Source: an uncultured Colwellia sp.
Lineage (GTDB): Bacteria > Pseudomonadota > Gammaproteobacteria > Enterobacterales > Alteromonadaceae
Direction of reading: 5' to 3'
Assembly: GCA_913058145.1 (NCBI GenBank)
Contig: CAJXQM010000019.1
Span: forward strand, 1-50,769
Length of the DNA stretch: 50,769 bases
The notes under the pieces are model-generated. The model saw only the letters and a program-made list of their open reading frames with translations. It made no database searches and had not been told where the DNA came from. Positions 1 to 8,788 of this stretch are shown piece by piece. Within the stretch, counting starts at the first letter, position 1; every line of letters starts with the position of its first letter. Both the position numbers and the translations under genes were made by a program.

Positions 1-50
1 GATCTACACCTCTCTATTCGTCGGCAGCGTCAGATGTGTATAAGAGACAG
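1..50 (+). other. Illumina Nextera i5 adapter (not genomic)
   Basis: The first 50 bases match the Nextera i5 side: the end of the P5 arm (1-9), an 8-base index CTCTCTAT (10-17), the read-1 adapter (18-31) and the 19-bp Tn5 mosaic end (32-50). Genomic sequence therefore starts at 51. Read in the minus frame the adapter yields the familiar artefact peptide ending in SYTHLTLPTNREV on the yejM ORF. Confidence 0.98.
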
Positions 51-1161
51 GAATTTTTTCATTAAATAAATCGTTAAACCACAAAGCATTGCTATTGCCC
101 TCATCATTTTTTTTACTGATTAATGTATAACTGCTAGCTAAATTTTGCTGTTCCATTGCTTGAAATAATAAAGGTTTAGTTTGCTGTGCTATGATATCTT
201 TTTGGTAAATACTTGGTAGTGAATAAAAGAGATTAAACCAACTATTATCTAATAATGCCGTATCTACATGGTTGTTCAGCTGATAATTTGCCACGCTGAT
301 GCGACGTTCAACCTGCTGTAATTGCCCCCTATTTAACTGTTCGTCAGTAAGTATTAAAAATACTGATTGTGTTGTTACGGTTGTTTTTGAACATTGTGAT
401 TCACTTAGTTGAGGATAATTGGAGATAGCACGACTAAAAGAGAGTGGGCTCGTTGTCCGCTCAATATAATTATCAATATCAAACAAACCATACTTGGTTA
501 GCAGTGTTTTTGCTGTTGCGGGATATGATAACGGCAATACAGTGTCTTGGCGTAATACGTCATAATCAAGATTTGCATCGGCCCAAATATGAGTTAAGTG
601 ACTAAAGAAAAAAGCTAATACTAAGACGACAATGACAAAACGGGAAAAAATTGTTTTTTGTAGTTGTTTCAAATGTTTCCAAGCATAATTACTTAGCGTA
701 AATTCGAATCCTAAAATAAGAATAGCTAACATGCCACTAACAATATAAAAAAAACTATTAGTTTCTACTATTTCTTTTATCAACTCGATAATTTGTGAGC
801 TAGAAGAAGCATTTAGGTGATAGCCTAAACGGCTATAAATAAAACCATCAAGAATTAGTAGTAGCAGACCAAACGTAAAAATAATGGATCCACTCGTACG
901 AATCACCTTGGTATTTGGCCACACTAGTGTGAGTGGAAATAAAATTAAGACAAAACTCATAAAGGTTAAAAAAGCAATATGACTAACCCACGTTGTAATC
1001 AGGTATATTTGCCCTAATAAGGTATCTGGTGCTGTTTCGCTAAATAAATAATAAGAGGATAGGATGATAGCGGCAATAATATTAAAAAAAGTGAACCAAT
1101 GGCTCCAGCTAATTAAATGTAACAGTTTTTTGCTATAGCTTTTTGTATCAAAAGAGACCAT
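51..1161 (-). CDS. yejM: YejM-type inner-membrane protein, N-terminal part (DUF3413), truncated at contig end
   Basis: About 370 residues of genuine sequence remain. The first ~190 residues hold five hydrophobic segments typical of the DUF3413 membrane domain of YejM/PbgA/LapC; the start of the periplasmic sulfatase-like domain follows. In enterobacteria this protein monitors lipopolysaccharide level by acting on the LapB/FtsH control of LpxC. The gene lies just downstream of yejL on the same strand and opposite yejK, as in E. coli, which supports the call. The last ~15 residues of the open frame come from the adapter at 1-50 and must be discarded. The sulfatase-like domain is missing only because the contig ends here. 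Function is inferred from family. Confidence 0.85.
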
Positions 1162-1202
1162 TGATTATTATTCTTCTCTGTTTTTGTCTTTAATTGTAAG
1201 TA

Positions 1203-1421
1203 CTAATGAGTTTTTTGGATAGATTGTTTTAATGCGCGGCTAAAATTGTCTACAATAGTACTTTGCTGATCAGCAGGGATTTTGCTAATAACGTTGGTGA
1301 TGGTATTGCCTAAACACATTAAGGCTAAATCTGTGGTTGCTGATTCGTTAACAAGAACATCCATTAATTCTTGAATAATTTTTTCTACACGTTCGTTGGA
1401 GTATTTCGATACAATAGGCAT
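1203..1421 (-). CDS. yejL: YejL family protein (UPF0352/DUF1414)
   Basis: This 72-residue protein starts [16 protein letters not shown] and matches the length and pattern of the YejL family, small helical cytosolic proteins of unknown role. It precedes yejM by about 40 bp on the same strand, so the two are probably co-transcribed. The divergent neighbour is yejK. The E. coli arrangement yejK / yejL-yejM is conserved here. No catalytic motif is visible. Confidence 0.88.
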   Translation of the reverse strand: MPIVSKYSNERVEKIIQELMDVLVNESATTDLALMCLGNTITNVISKIPADQQSTIVDNFSRALKQSIQKTH

Positions 1422-1521
1422 AATGACACTTAATTGCTGATGATAAATTTAATTGCGTTAGTTTATCAAATGCCTGAACAATATACTAATAAAGTCACTT
1501 GAGTATTAATATGAGTATTAC

Positions 1522-2661
1522 ATGAGTTTAATCATTTCAAATATTGCATTACATTTCCTTTCTAAAAAAGAGGAGTCAGGGGAGGTTTTATTACGATTAG
1601 GCCCTGAAAATTTAAAACCTGAACAGGGTGCGACGAGTACTAAAATATCGGCATTTGTTGATGGTTTACATGCTATCTATAATGGCAAGGCTAGTAAGGC
1701 TTATGGCAGTTTCACTACCATGCCAATGGCAGGTAATATTGCCTACAGTAGTGAAAATAGTAGTAACAACAGTGAAATGAAAACTGCTCGCTTTGTTGAT
1801 TTGATGGAAAGCTATTTTAATGATAAGCAAAGCTTTTATAACTTTAGCACTCAAGCAGCAAACAGTTTAAAAAATGAAATTGAAAAATATGATTTAGACG
1901 AAACCGGTTATCTTATTGTTTGTCATTACGAATATATGGGCGGACGATTTTTACTTGTGGCTGTTATTCCTGTGTCTGAGCATTATAGTGTTGATGGTGA
2001 ACTGAATATTTCTGCCGATCAGCACTTAGATATCAATAAATTACAATTAGCGGCACGCATTGATTTATTTGATTATCAACAAAATGCCAGTGGCAATCGT
2101 TATATTTCTTTTATTAAAGGCCGTGCAGGACGTAAAGTCTCTGATTTCTTTCTAGATTTCTTAGGCTGTGAAGAAGGTTTAAACTCAAAAGAGCAAACAC
2201 TAACCTTAGTTCGTGCGGTTGAAGATTATGTTTCTGTAAACCAATTAGATGCCGGTGAAAAACAACAAACACGAAAAGAATTGCTCAATTACTGTAAAGA
2301 ACAAAAATCGAGTTCACAGGATGTTTCAATACAAGAAATAGGCAAGGTTATAGGCCATACAACAACAGATTCTACTGGTCAGAGCCAAGACTTTTATCAA
2401 TTTTGCCAAGAACAATCATACCCGATTGAAGAGTCTTTTCCCCATGATCAGACTGTTGTTAATAAAATAACTAAATATTCGGGTTACGGTAATGGAATAA
2501 GTATAAGCTTTGAGCGTAGCCATTTTGGGCAAGATGTGGTTTATAATCCGCATAATGATTCTATCATTATTTATAAAGTACCACCCAATTTGAAAGAACA
2601 ATTACAAACGTTGCTTGCTAATGCCAGCGATATAAATGGCGAGTCAGAAACACTTGAATAA
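1522..2661 (+). CDS. yejK: Nucleoid-associated protein YejK (NdpA)
   Basis: The 379-residue product belongs to the YejK/NdpA family: the N-terminus SLIISNIALHFLSKK and the central KGRAGRKVSDFFLDFLGC segment are typical. It is somewhat longer than the E. coli protein (335 aa). Family members bind the nucleoid, and E. coli YejK interacts with topoisomerase IV. It is transcribed away from yejL, with about 100 bp between them for both promoters. An upstream ATG closes after four codons, so the start at 1522 is the sensible one. The Shine-Dalgarno is weak. Confidence 0.88.
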   Translation: MSLIISNIALHFLSKKEESGEVLLRLGPENLKPEQGATSTKISAFVDGLHAIYNGKASKAYGSFTTMPMAGNIAYSSENSSNNSEMKTARFVDLMESYFNDKQSFYNFSTQAANSLKNEIEKYDLDETGYLIVCHYEYMGGRFLLVAVIPVSEHYSVDGELNISADQHLDINKLQLAARIDLFDYQQNASGNRYISFIKGRAGRKVSDFFLDFLGCEEGLNSKEQTLTLVRAVEDYVSVNQLDAGEKQQTRKELLNYCKEQKSSSQDVSIQEIGKVIGHTTTDSTGQSQDFYQFCQEQSYPIEESFPHDQTVVNKITKYSGYGNGISISFERSHFGQDVVYNPHNDSIIIYKVPPNLKEQLQTLLANASDINGESETLE

Positions 2662-2786
2662 CACGTTTAAGGATTGAATTGTGGTTACGTGTTACGTAAT
2701 AAATTTAATTTTAAATAAAAATTTCAAAGGCTTACCTTGTTTAGTTAAATTAGTCTGAAAATAAAACAATATTGGAAATAACTAGA

Positions 2787-3830
2787 ATGACATCTCAAAT
2801 CAGTACTCTTACTATTACTCGCCCTGACGATTGGCACGTACATTTACGCGATGGTGAAGTATTAAAAAATACAGTGGCTGATACTAGTCGCTATTTTGGC
2901 CGCGCTATTGTTATGCCAAATTTAGTACCACCAGTAACGAATGCAGAGCTGGCAAAAAGCTACTATGATCGAATTATGGCGGCTTCACCAATTAAGCATT
3001 TTAAACCCTTAATGGTGCTTTATTTAACAGACAATACCAGTGCTCAAGATATTATTGAGGCGAAAGAGTCAGGCATTGTTTATGCGGCAAAATTATATCC
3101 TGCTGGCGCGACAACTAACTCGTCTTCTGGCGTTACTGATGTTGCTAAGTTAAAAGCTGTCTTTGCGGCAATGCAAAGCGTTGGTATGCCATTATTGATT
3201 CATGGTGAAGTAACCACTAATGACATTGATATTTTCGATCGTGAGCAAGTGTTCATTGATACTATATTAGCCCCCTTAGTTGCTAGCTATCCAGATCTTA
3301 ACGTAGTGCTAGAGCATATCACCACCAAAAATGCGGTAGACTTTGTGCAAAGTGCGGGTAACAACGTAGCAGCAACCATTACCGCACATCACTTACTATT
3401 TAACCGTAACGATATGTTAGTTGGAGGCATTCGTCCCCACTATTTCTGTCTACCTATTTTAAAGCGCAATATTCATCAACAAGCACTTATTGAGGCAGCA
3501 ACTAGTGGTAATGACAAATTTTTCTTAGGTACAGATTCAGCGCCTCATGCACAGCATGCTAAAGAATCAGCTTGTGGCTGTGCCGGCTGTTATACCGCGC
3601 ATGCCGCAATAGAGCTATATACAGAGGTGTTTGAACAAGAAAATGCATTAGATAAGTTAGAGGCTTTTGCTAGTTTAAATGGCCCCACCTTTTATCAGTT
3701 ACCCGTAAATGAAGATACAATCACGTTAGTTAAGAAAGCATGGCAAGTACCTGCAACATTAAGCTTTGGCAATGATGTTGTGGTACCTGTTCGTGGTGAT
3801 GACAGCATTGCTTGGCAAGTTGAAGATTAA
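2787..3830 (+). CDS. pyrC: Dihydroorotase
   Basis: This class II dihydroorotase interconverts carbamoyl-aspartate and dihydroorotate in de novo pyrimidine synthesis. The expected metal ligands are visible: H17 and H19 in [10 protein letters not shown], the carboxylated lysine K102 in [13 protein letters not shown], histidines in LIHGEVT and LEHITT, and the catalytic aspartate in LGTDSAPH. With the ATG at 2787 the product is 347 aa, the usual length (E. coli 348). An upstream TTG at 2772 would add five residues, but GGAA sits about 10 bases before the ATG. It forms a same-strand run with the QueD-like and M23 genes. Confidence 0.96.
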   Translation: MTSQISTLTITRPDDWHVHLRDGEVLKNTVADTSRYFGRAIVMPNLVPPVTNAELAKSYYDRIMAASPIKHFKPLMVLYLTDNTSAQDIIEAKESGIVYAAKLYPAGATTNSSSGVTDVAKLKAVFAAMQSVGMPLLIHGEVTTNDIDIFDREQVFIDTILAPLVASYPDLNVVLEHITTKNAVDFVQSAGNNVAATITAHHLLFNRNDMLVGGIRPHYFCLPILKRNIHQQALIEAATSGNDKFFLGTDSAPHAQHAKESACGCAGCYTAHAAIELYTEVFEQENALDKLEAFASLNGPTFYQLPVNEDTITLVKKAWQVPATLSFGNDVVVPVRGDDSIAWQVED

Positions 3831-3875
3831 GAAAGTAAGTTTAAAGATTAAGTAAAGCGAGTTTAAAGGATAAAA

Positions 3876-4757
3876 ATGCAATTATTTGTAAATGATTTAA
3901 CCGTGATTGATTTCTCTTACCTTTGTAAAGAGCGCGGTATTGTAGGTGAAAGCTGGATCGTTGATGTGTTACTTGATGGCTCGTTAAATGAGCAATCGAT
4001 GGTACTTGATTTTGCCATTGTTAAAAAGCAGATTAAAGCGATTATTGATGATGCGGTTGATCATAAATTATTGTTGCCAATGCAGGCCGATGAATTGATT
4101 TTAGCTGATTCACCTCATCACAAAAATCATAAAACCCTTGATTACCGTAGCGATCGTGCTAGTTATTATATGCAATCACCTTATTGTGCTTTTGCTCAAA
4201 TTGATTGTTTAGTTATAAACGTTGCTACCGTCACTGAGCACTTGAATGCCATCATTATGGCCGAGCTACCTGCAAATGTTAAAGGGTTAACCTTGATTTT
4301 GCGTCCTGAAAATATTACCACTGACTATTATCATTACACCCATGGTTTAAAACTTCATGATGGTAATTGTCAGCGAATTGCCCACGGACATAGATCTAAA
4401 ATTCAAATTTTAATCGATGATGAAAGAGAAGCTACGTTAGAAGCTGCTTGGTGTAAGCGCTGGAAAGATATCTATATTGCCAGTGAAACCGATAGAATTT
4501 CTGCCAACGACATTCAGTTATCTGCGCTAGCAAAAAACAATTTAACACCCGATCACCAATATTTCAGTTACACCGCACCACAAGGTCGATTCGATATTGC
4601 CGTTGAATGTAAAGTGCTTGATGTCGTTGATTGTGATTCAACGGTGGAATTACTCGCCGATTTTATTGCCAGGCAACTTAAAAAAGAACTAACCAACAAA
4701 ACGGTTAAAGTTATAGCCTACGAAGGTGTTGCTAAAGGGGCGATTGTCAGTGTGTAA
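3876..4757 (+). CDS. 6-carboxytetrahydropterin synthase-like protein, duplicated domain
   Basis: The 293-residue protein resembles the PTPS/QueD family, but it is about twice the size of E. coli QueD and appears to contain two halves. The zinc-type motif AHGHRSKIQILID lies near residue 167, and the C-terminal half ends in YEGVAKGA, a typical family ending. Such long QueD-like proteins occur in Shewanella and relatives. Standard QueD makes 6-carboxytetrahydropterin for queuosine, but no other queuosine gene is next to it, so the exact reaction here is inferred. It follows pyrC by 45 bp and its stop overlaps the start of the M23 peptidase gene. Confidence 0.75.
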   Translation: MQLFVNDLTVIDFSYLCKERGIVGESWIVDVLLDGSLNEQSMVLDFAIVKKQIKAIIDDAVDHKLLLPMQADELILADSPHHKNHKTLDYRSDRASYYMQSPYCAFAQIDCLVINVATVTEHLNAIIMAELPANVKGLTLILRPENITTDYYHYTHGLKLHDGNCQRIAHGHRSKIQILIDDEREATLEAAWCKRWKDIYIASETDRISANDIQLSALAKNNLTPDHQYFSYTAPQGRFDIAVECKVLDVVDCDSTVELLADFIARQLKKELTNKTVKVIAYEGVAKGAIVSV

Positions 4758-5580
4758 ACTGAAAAAATGTTATGCTTTGGCCATGGTTAGTTTAAGTATT
4801 TTACCTGTTATTAGTGCTCAAGCAGAAATACAGCTGTCAGGTGAAATAAAGCAGGGTGGTTTAGTCATCGGAAAAACTGAGGCTAACAATAGGGTAACAT
4901 TAAATAAGACTGTACTAACGGTATCTAAGCAAGGTGATTATGTGTTTGCTTTTTCCCGTGATGATAAAACGCAATACACCTTAACGATTACCTCGCCAAC
5001 AGGAAAGATAGAAACACAAACGTTTACCCCTTCAACACGTGATTATAAAATATCTCGTGTTGAAGGTATTAGTAAAAAAATCATGAACCCAAATAAAAAA
5101 GCTAATGTCCGTGCAGGTGAAGATCGCGCTGCAATAGTTAAAGTGCGCAAAATATCTAGTAACTTAACGGATTTTAGCCAGGGATTTATTGCACCAAGAA
5201 GCTCTAGCATAACGGGCGTTTACGGTAGTCAGCGTTTTTATAATGGCGTGCCTAAAAACCCACATTTTGGTGTTGATTATGCGGGACAAATTGGTGCCCC
5301 CGTAAAAGCACCTGCCAGTGGCACTGTTTTATTATGGGTGCCAGATATGTTTTATTCTGGAGGTACCCTGGTGATTGATCACGGTCATGGCATCACCTCC
5401 AACTTTTTACACTTAAGCGCTTCAATGGTAAAAGTGGGTGATAAAGTAAAGCAAGGACAGGTCATTGCTAAAGTAGGTAATTCAGGGCGAGTCACTGGCC
5501 CTCATTTAGACTGGCGTATGAATTGGCATCAGGTTAGGTTTGATCCACAACTAGCAATGAAAGTAAGTGCTCTAAAATAG
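4750..5580 (+). CDS. Secreted M23-family (LytM-like) peptidase
   Basis: A signal peptide (basic start, hydrophobic core, ISAQA|EI) is followed by a beta-rich N-terminal region and a C-terminal M23 domain. The domain has the metal motif HFGVDYAG, the DHGHG motif and the closing GNSGRVTGPHLDW. It probably cleaves or binds peptidoglycan cross-links in the periplasm. I chose GTG at 4750: it overlaps the upstream stop by 8 bp, has an AAGGGG Shine-Dalgarno about 10 bases before it and gives a clean signal peptide. A longer frame from GTG 4726 is possible. All expected zinc ligands seem present, so this looks like an active enzyme rather than an EnvC/NlpD-type activator. Confidence 0.88.
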   Translation: MCKLKKCYALAMVSLSILPVISAQAEIQLSGEIKQGGLVIGKTEANNRVTLNKTVLTVSKQGDYVFAFSRDDKTQYTLTITSPTGKIETQTFTPSTRDYKISRVEGISKKIMNPNKKANVRAGEDRAAIVKVRKISSNLTDFSQGFIAPRSSSITGVYGSQRFYNGVPKNPHFGVDYAGQIGAPVKAPASGTVLLWVPDMFYSGGTLVIDHGHGITSNFLHLSASMVKVGDKVKQGQVIAKVGNSGRVTGPHLDWRMNWHQVRFDPQLAMKVSALK

Positions 5581-5589
5581 TGTAGCTCA

Positions 5590-6498
5590 TTAAAAAGGCA
5601 GTGCTTTTGCTGCTTTTGTCTTGGCTTTTTCATCACGTCTATCATAATTTTTTGTTGTTTCAACTGACGAATGGCCCATTAAATCCTGCACTAAGAATAC
5701 ATCTTCACCATTTTCTAGTAACTTAGTCGCAAAGGTTCTACGTAAATCATGTGGCGTTAATCTCTGTAAACCGGCTTCTTTATAACGGCGAATAACAATA
5801 TCATAAATTGTTTGCCCTGAAATTGGCTCGTTGATCAAACGATTACCTTTTCTCGCTCGTAAAAATAAAGGCCCAGGCATTAATCCGCGTTCATCTAGCC
5901 AGGTGTCAATGATTTCTAAATTTCGATCATGCAGGGCATTTATTCGTTCCTTATTACCTTTACCCATTACTTTTATCGAGCCATCTCTAATGTTCAAATC
6001 AGATAACATAAGACCTGCAGCTTCATGACGGCGTAAACCTGCACCGTATACCAAGGCAATGACAGCAGCATCACGCATAGCGATAACACCATCTTGAGCC
6101 ATACAATAATCAATCAGAGCATTAAGTTCGTCAAGATCTAACGCGCGACCTTTAATACTACGAGTCCCTTTAAAGCGTTTTATTTCTTTAATATGTTGAT
6201 AGTTTTCAACAGACAATAATTTTTTACGCCAAGCTTCTTTAGCTACGCCTTTAAGTGCGGAAAGGTACACATTGATAGTGGCCGGTGATTTCCCTTCATT
6301 AGATAAATCAGAAAGTAACATGAGAATTTTTTCATAATGTAATTGTGACCAGTCATAATCTTGATGCCGTTTATTTTTAGCAAACCTAAAAGCAATAATA
6401 TTAAGAAGCGATTTTATCGTGACGCGACTTTGTTTAGACTGCAGGGAAAGCAAATAAATATCAGAGGCAGTATGTAGACTAAAAAGTTTATGAGTCAT
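5590..6498 (-). CDS. Tyrosine recombinase / integrase (XerC/D-like, about 302 aa)
   Basis: An N-terminal SAM-like DNA-binding domain is followed by a catalytic domain with the tyrosine-recombinase set: R in GAGLRRHEAAG, K in GKGNKERI, HDLRR, GHSSVETT and the tyrosine in KNYDRR. It ends in a basic tail, KTKAAKALPF. The ATG at 6498 is preferred over 6504 because AGGA lies 6 bases upstream. It is not a housekeeping XerC/D (different tail, isolated context) and shows no sign of the extra integron-integrase insertion. It is divergent from the SOS-boxed umuDC remnant and probably served a mobile element that inserted or decayed here. Confidence 0.9.
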   Translation of the reverse strand: MTHKLFSLHTASDIYLLSLQSKQSRVTIKSLLNIIAFRFAKNKRHQDYDWSQLHYEKILMLLSDLSNEGKSPATINVYLSALKGVAKEAWRKKLLSVENYQHIKEIKRFKGTRSIKGRALDLDELNALIDYCMAQDGVIAMRDAAVIALVYGAGLRRHEAAGLMLSDLNIRDGSIKVMGKGNKERINALHDRNLEIIDTWLDERGLMPGPLFLRARKGNRLINEPISGQTIYDIVIRRYKEAGLQRLTPHDLRRTFATKLLENGEDVFLVQDLMGHSSVETTKNYDRRDEKAKTKAAKALPF

Positions 6499-6652
6499 AA
6501 ACATTCCTAAAATTAATGTTAACTAACAATGGTTGGCTAGAGAAAAATATAGAGCTACGCTAACTAAGAAGTAAATGTAATTACCTATATTACCGGCGCT
6601 TGAACAGCCGATGTAAATTAAACTTATATACTTAACACTTCATAAATTAAGT

Positions 6653-6699
6653 AAACCGCACTATACTGTATATAATTACAGTTCATTATAGTGCGGTTT
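6653..6699. repeat. 13-bp perfect inverted repeat bracketing a LexA box
   Basis: Arms AAACCGCACTATA (6653-6665) and TATAGTGCGGTTT (6687-6699) are exact reverse complements separated by 21 bp. The LexA-type operator fills most of the spacer. The right arm contains the presumed GTG start of the umuDC remnant. It could form a cruciform or RNA hairpin, or be a recombinase core for the integrase next door. Its role is unknown. Confidence 0.8.
6666..6681. promoter_or_regulatory. LexA (SOS) box
   Basis: CTGTATATAATTACAG is a perfect match to the gammaproteobacterial LexA consensus CTGT-N8-ACAG with an A/T-rich centre. It lies 10 bp before the GTG of the umuD-like remnant and about 170 bp from the divergent integrase, so it is the operator of the former umuDC operon and could still put its remnant under SOS control. 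Confidence 0.88.
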
Positions 6700-7182
6700 T
6701 ATATTAAAGTCATTCCAATAGTTGCAGAAGCCGGTATCTCTGGCTTTGAATCTCCAGCAGCAGAATATAAAGAGTTAGGTCTATCGCTGGATCAATTAAT
6801 TATAAAAAATCCTAATGCAACTTTTATTGGGCAGGCCTCAGGACAGTCAATTTGGAAAGAAACTAGGCTTCCTGTTGGGGTTGGTTTTGGTGAAACAGCA
6901 ACACTGTCAAAAGCCGCAAATCATGCAGCTAAAAAGCTATCTGGTTTTAATGGCGTAGCGGTTATTGATAGTAAAATAAGTAGACAAGAAATACTAAGGC
7001 GTATGGATGTAGAAGATGTATGGGGTGTTGGACGTAAAGTAGCAGCACGTTTGAAGCTTGAAGGCATTAATAATGCGGTTCAGTTATCAAAGCAAAACCC
7101 TAAGAATATACGAAAACAATTTAGCGTAGTGACTGAACGAACAGTAAATGAATTAAATGGCAAATGCGACGAGAATTGTTAA
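6691..7182 (+). pseudogene. umuDC remnant: UmuD N-terminus fused in frame to an internal UmuC segment
   Basis: Residues ~6-50 match UmuD, including the cleavage-region motif EAGISGFESPAAEY and the start of the catalytic serine motif (ASGQS). At that point the sequence changes into UmuC: LPVGVGFGETATLSKAANHAAKK, then VEDVWGVGRKVAARL and FSVVTERTVNELNG, after which it stops. The UmuD lysine, the first ~100 UmuC residues (with part of the polymerase active site) and the UmuC C-terminus are all missing. An internal deletion of a umuDC operon explains this. The LexA box upstream is intact, so the 163-aa chimera might still be made on DNA damage, but it cannot be a polymerase or protease. The GTG start is uncertain. 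Confidence 0.85.
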
Positions 7183-7363
7183 GCCCTCAATATACTAGTC
7201 AATGACGAGATATCCCTAAAATAGATTGTTAGTCATAGGCAAAAAAAGTGAATAGGGCGTAGAATACTCTATTAAATCGTTCGGGTTTTTGGCTGTGAAA
7301 TGCAAAAAATTATGCTGTACTTTCAAGAGTTAATGGATACTGGGCAATAGGATTTACCTTATT

Positions 7364-7867
7364 ATGTATACTAAAAAGCAAGATACGAAGCCACAAGTAA
7401 TTTCTTATGAACGCGTCAAATCCTATATGCAGTGGATGATCGAAAGGTATGGTGATTACTCAGCTAAAACACTGTTACAAAAGGCGAATTTATTGTTTAA
7501 AGACGATAAACAATTCAATGAACCCGCACTAGATTATCTCATAGAGCGGGGAATTGTGGATGACCATCGTTATGCAGAACGTTTAACCGTTGCTCTAATA
7601 GAGAAAAACATTGGGCCTAACAAAATAAAAGAGAAGCTGTATGCAAAAGGCTTCTCATCCCAAACAATCAATGATTGCGTTAGTGTAATAGAAACAACCG
7701 ACGAAGATTATTTCGAGAAAGCACTAACCTTAAAAATAAGAAAGTTTGGCGAAGGTCCTATTGAAGAGCTGAAGTTAAAACAGAAAGCGTTACGGCATTT
7801 GATATCAAAAGGATTTTCCTATTCAATGGCAAACAAAGCGGTTAGCTATACAGGTAATGAAGATTAG
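7364..7867 (+). CDS. RecX-family regulator
   Basis: This 167-residue, helix-rich protein has RecX features: YAERLTVALIEKNIGPNKIKEKLYAKGFS and a C-terminal LRHLISKGFSYSMANKAV repeat. RecX binds RecA filaments and limits their extension or activity. It is not beside recA, where the gene usually lies; it sits in an islet with integrases and an SOS-gene remnant, so it may be an accessory copy carried by a mobile element. No clear LexA box is seen upstream (a CTGT at 7314 lacks its ACAG partner). An AGGA lies about 12 bases before the ATG. Confidence 0.75.
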   Translation: MYTKKQDTKPQVISYERVKSYMQWMIERYGDYSAKTLLQKANLLFKDDKQFNEPALDYLIERGIVDDHRYAERLTVALIEKNIGPNKIKEKLYAKGFSSQTINDCVSVIETTDEDYFEKALTLKIRKFGEGPIEELKLKQKALRHLISKGFSYSMANKAVSYTGNED

Positions 7868-8341
7868 TTTTAATGTAGATTTTAGATGACAATATTTTTA
7901 AAATATAACTTATTAAAATACATATTTTAAAAGGTAATATATATTGAGTTTGATCCTATTACACAAGATTTTATTGCAACATCTAACGTCTTTGTGTATG
8001 CAAACAACTATCATTGCCTTTATATAAGTCATTGTAATATTTAACATTACATTATCACCTGACTGTTTTTTTGAAATAGCATTCAATGTAACCCTTGTGT
8101 AAAAAACAATTTAAAAGCGGAAAAATAATAACGAATTAGGGTTAACTCAATTGAATAAACTTAAGCGAGTATAATGATCAAGCGCTTAATTGTCGTATAG
8201 AAAATGTAGTGGCTAAATTAATAAAAGATCTACGCCTTATGTATTAATAAATCATTCAGCATAACAGTAACGTTTTATTAATACGTGCTGTGATAGTTAT
8301 CGCTGGTTTATCTATCAACGATTAAAAAGTATAACACCACC

Positions 8342-8556
8342 AATTAAGTCATCTCGACAATTAATATCATCGTCAAGAAATTAGTGATTAAGTGCCCATT
8401 TACAATATAGGTGTGATGACCGACAACAGTGTTGTCGCCAAATGTTATTTCATTCAGAAGCTGACATTTTCATCAATCAACGACCAAACACTAAAAGGGG
8501 TGGCGATAGCATTCCTTGTGAAAACGATTGTCGGCTTTATTATTACACTGATGCAT
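8342..8556 (-). pseudogene. Decayed coding relic with frameshifts, family unknown
   Basis: Reading the minus strand from 8556, one frame gives VIIKPTIVFTRNAIATPF and continues to WSLIDENVSF before a stop. The next frame carries on with EITFGDNTVVGHHTYIVNGH, and the third with FLDDDINCRDDLIGGVILF. Together these read like one continuous protein interrupted by two frameshifts. The GDNTVVGHH segment faintly recalls hexapeptide-repeat acyltransferases, but I do not recognise the family. The relic stops abruptly at the palindrome at 8558. Confidence 0.4.
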
Positions 8557-8557
8557 A

Positions 8558-8597
8558 CCCACTAAGTCCGATACCTTTTAGTATCGGACTTAGTGGG
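8558..8597. repeat. 17-bp perfect palindromic hairpin
   Basis: CCCACTAAGTCCGATAC (8558-8574) and its exact reverse complement (8581-8597) flank a 6-base loop. It lies about 190 bp beyond the 3' end of the second recombinase gene. A related, imperfect copy lies at 10077-10112 just upstream of that gene. It could be a recombination site or an element end. As a terminator it lacks a clear T-run on either side. Confidence 0.75.
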
Positions 8598-8788
8598 TAA
8601 GGACTATATTGTCAGTTTTCAGCCGTGATTTGTTGTAGATATGAATAGTGTAAATTGATTGCTACGCCAATTCTAACAAGCTTTGCTTACAATGCCTGGT
8701 CAGAACTCACAGAGCGTTACTTGTTTAAATATAGAAAATGGTCTTATAGCTTATGGCTCAGTCGTCACTTTTACTATTTAACGTGCTG

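Larger units (their letters stand above)
7868..8788. other. Gene-poor, AT-rich decayed stretch in the recombinase islet
   Basis: No intact gene is visible over about 920 bp. Three things can be made out: a frameshifted minus-strand relic (about 8342-8556), a 17-bp perfect palindrome (8558-8597), and a plus-strand open stretch of about 45 codons ending near 8788 that might be the C-terminus of a lost gene. The rest, 7868-8340, shows no recognisable signal. Confidence 0.6.

Noticed and set aside
4-50. C-terminal SYTHLTLPTNREV extension of the first ORF
   Set aside because: It is translated adapter sequence, a known artefact, not protein.
5590-6498. Integron integrase with attC array
   Set aside because: The protein is only about 302 aa without the integron-specific insertion, and no repeated attC-like cassette sites follow.
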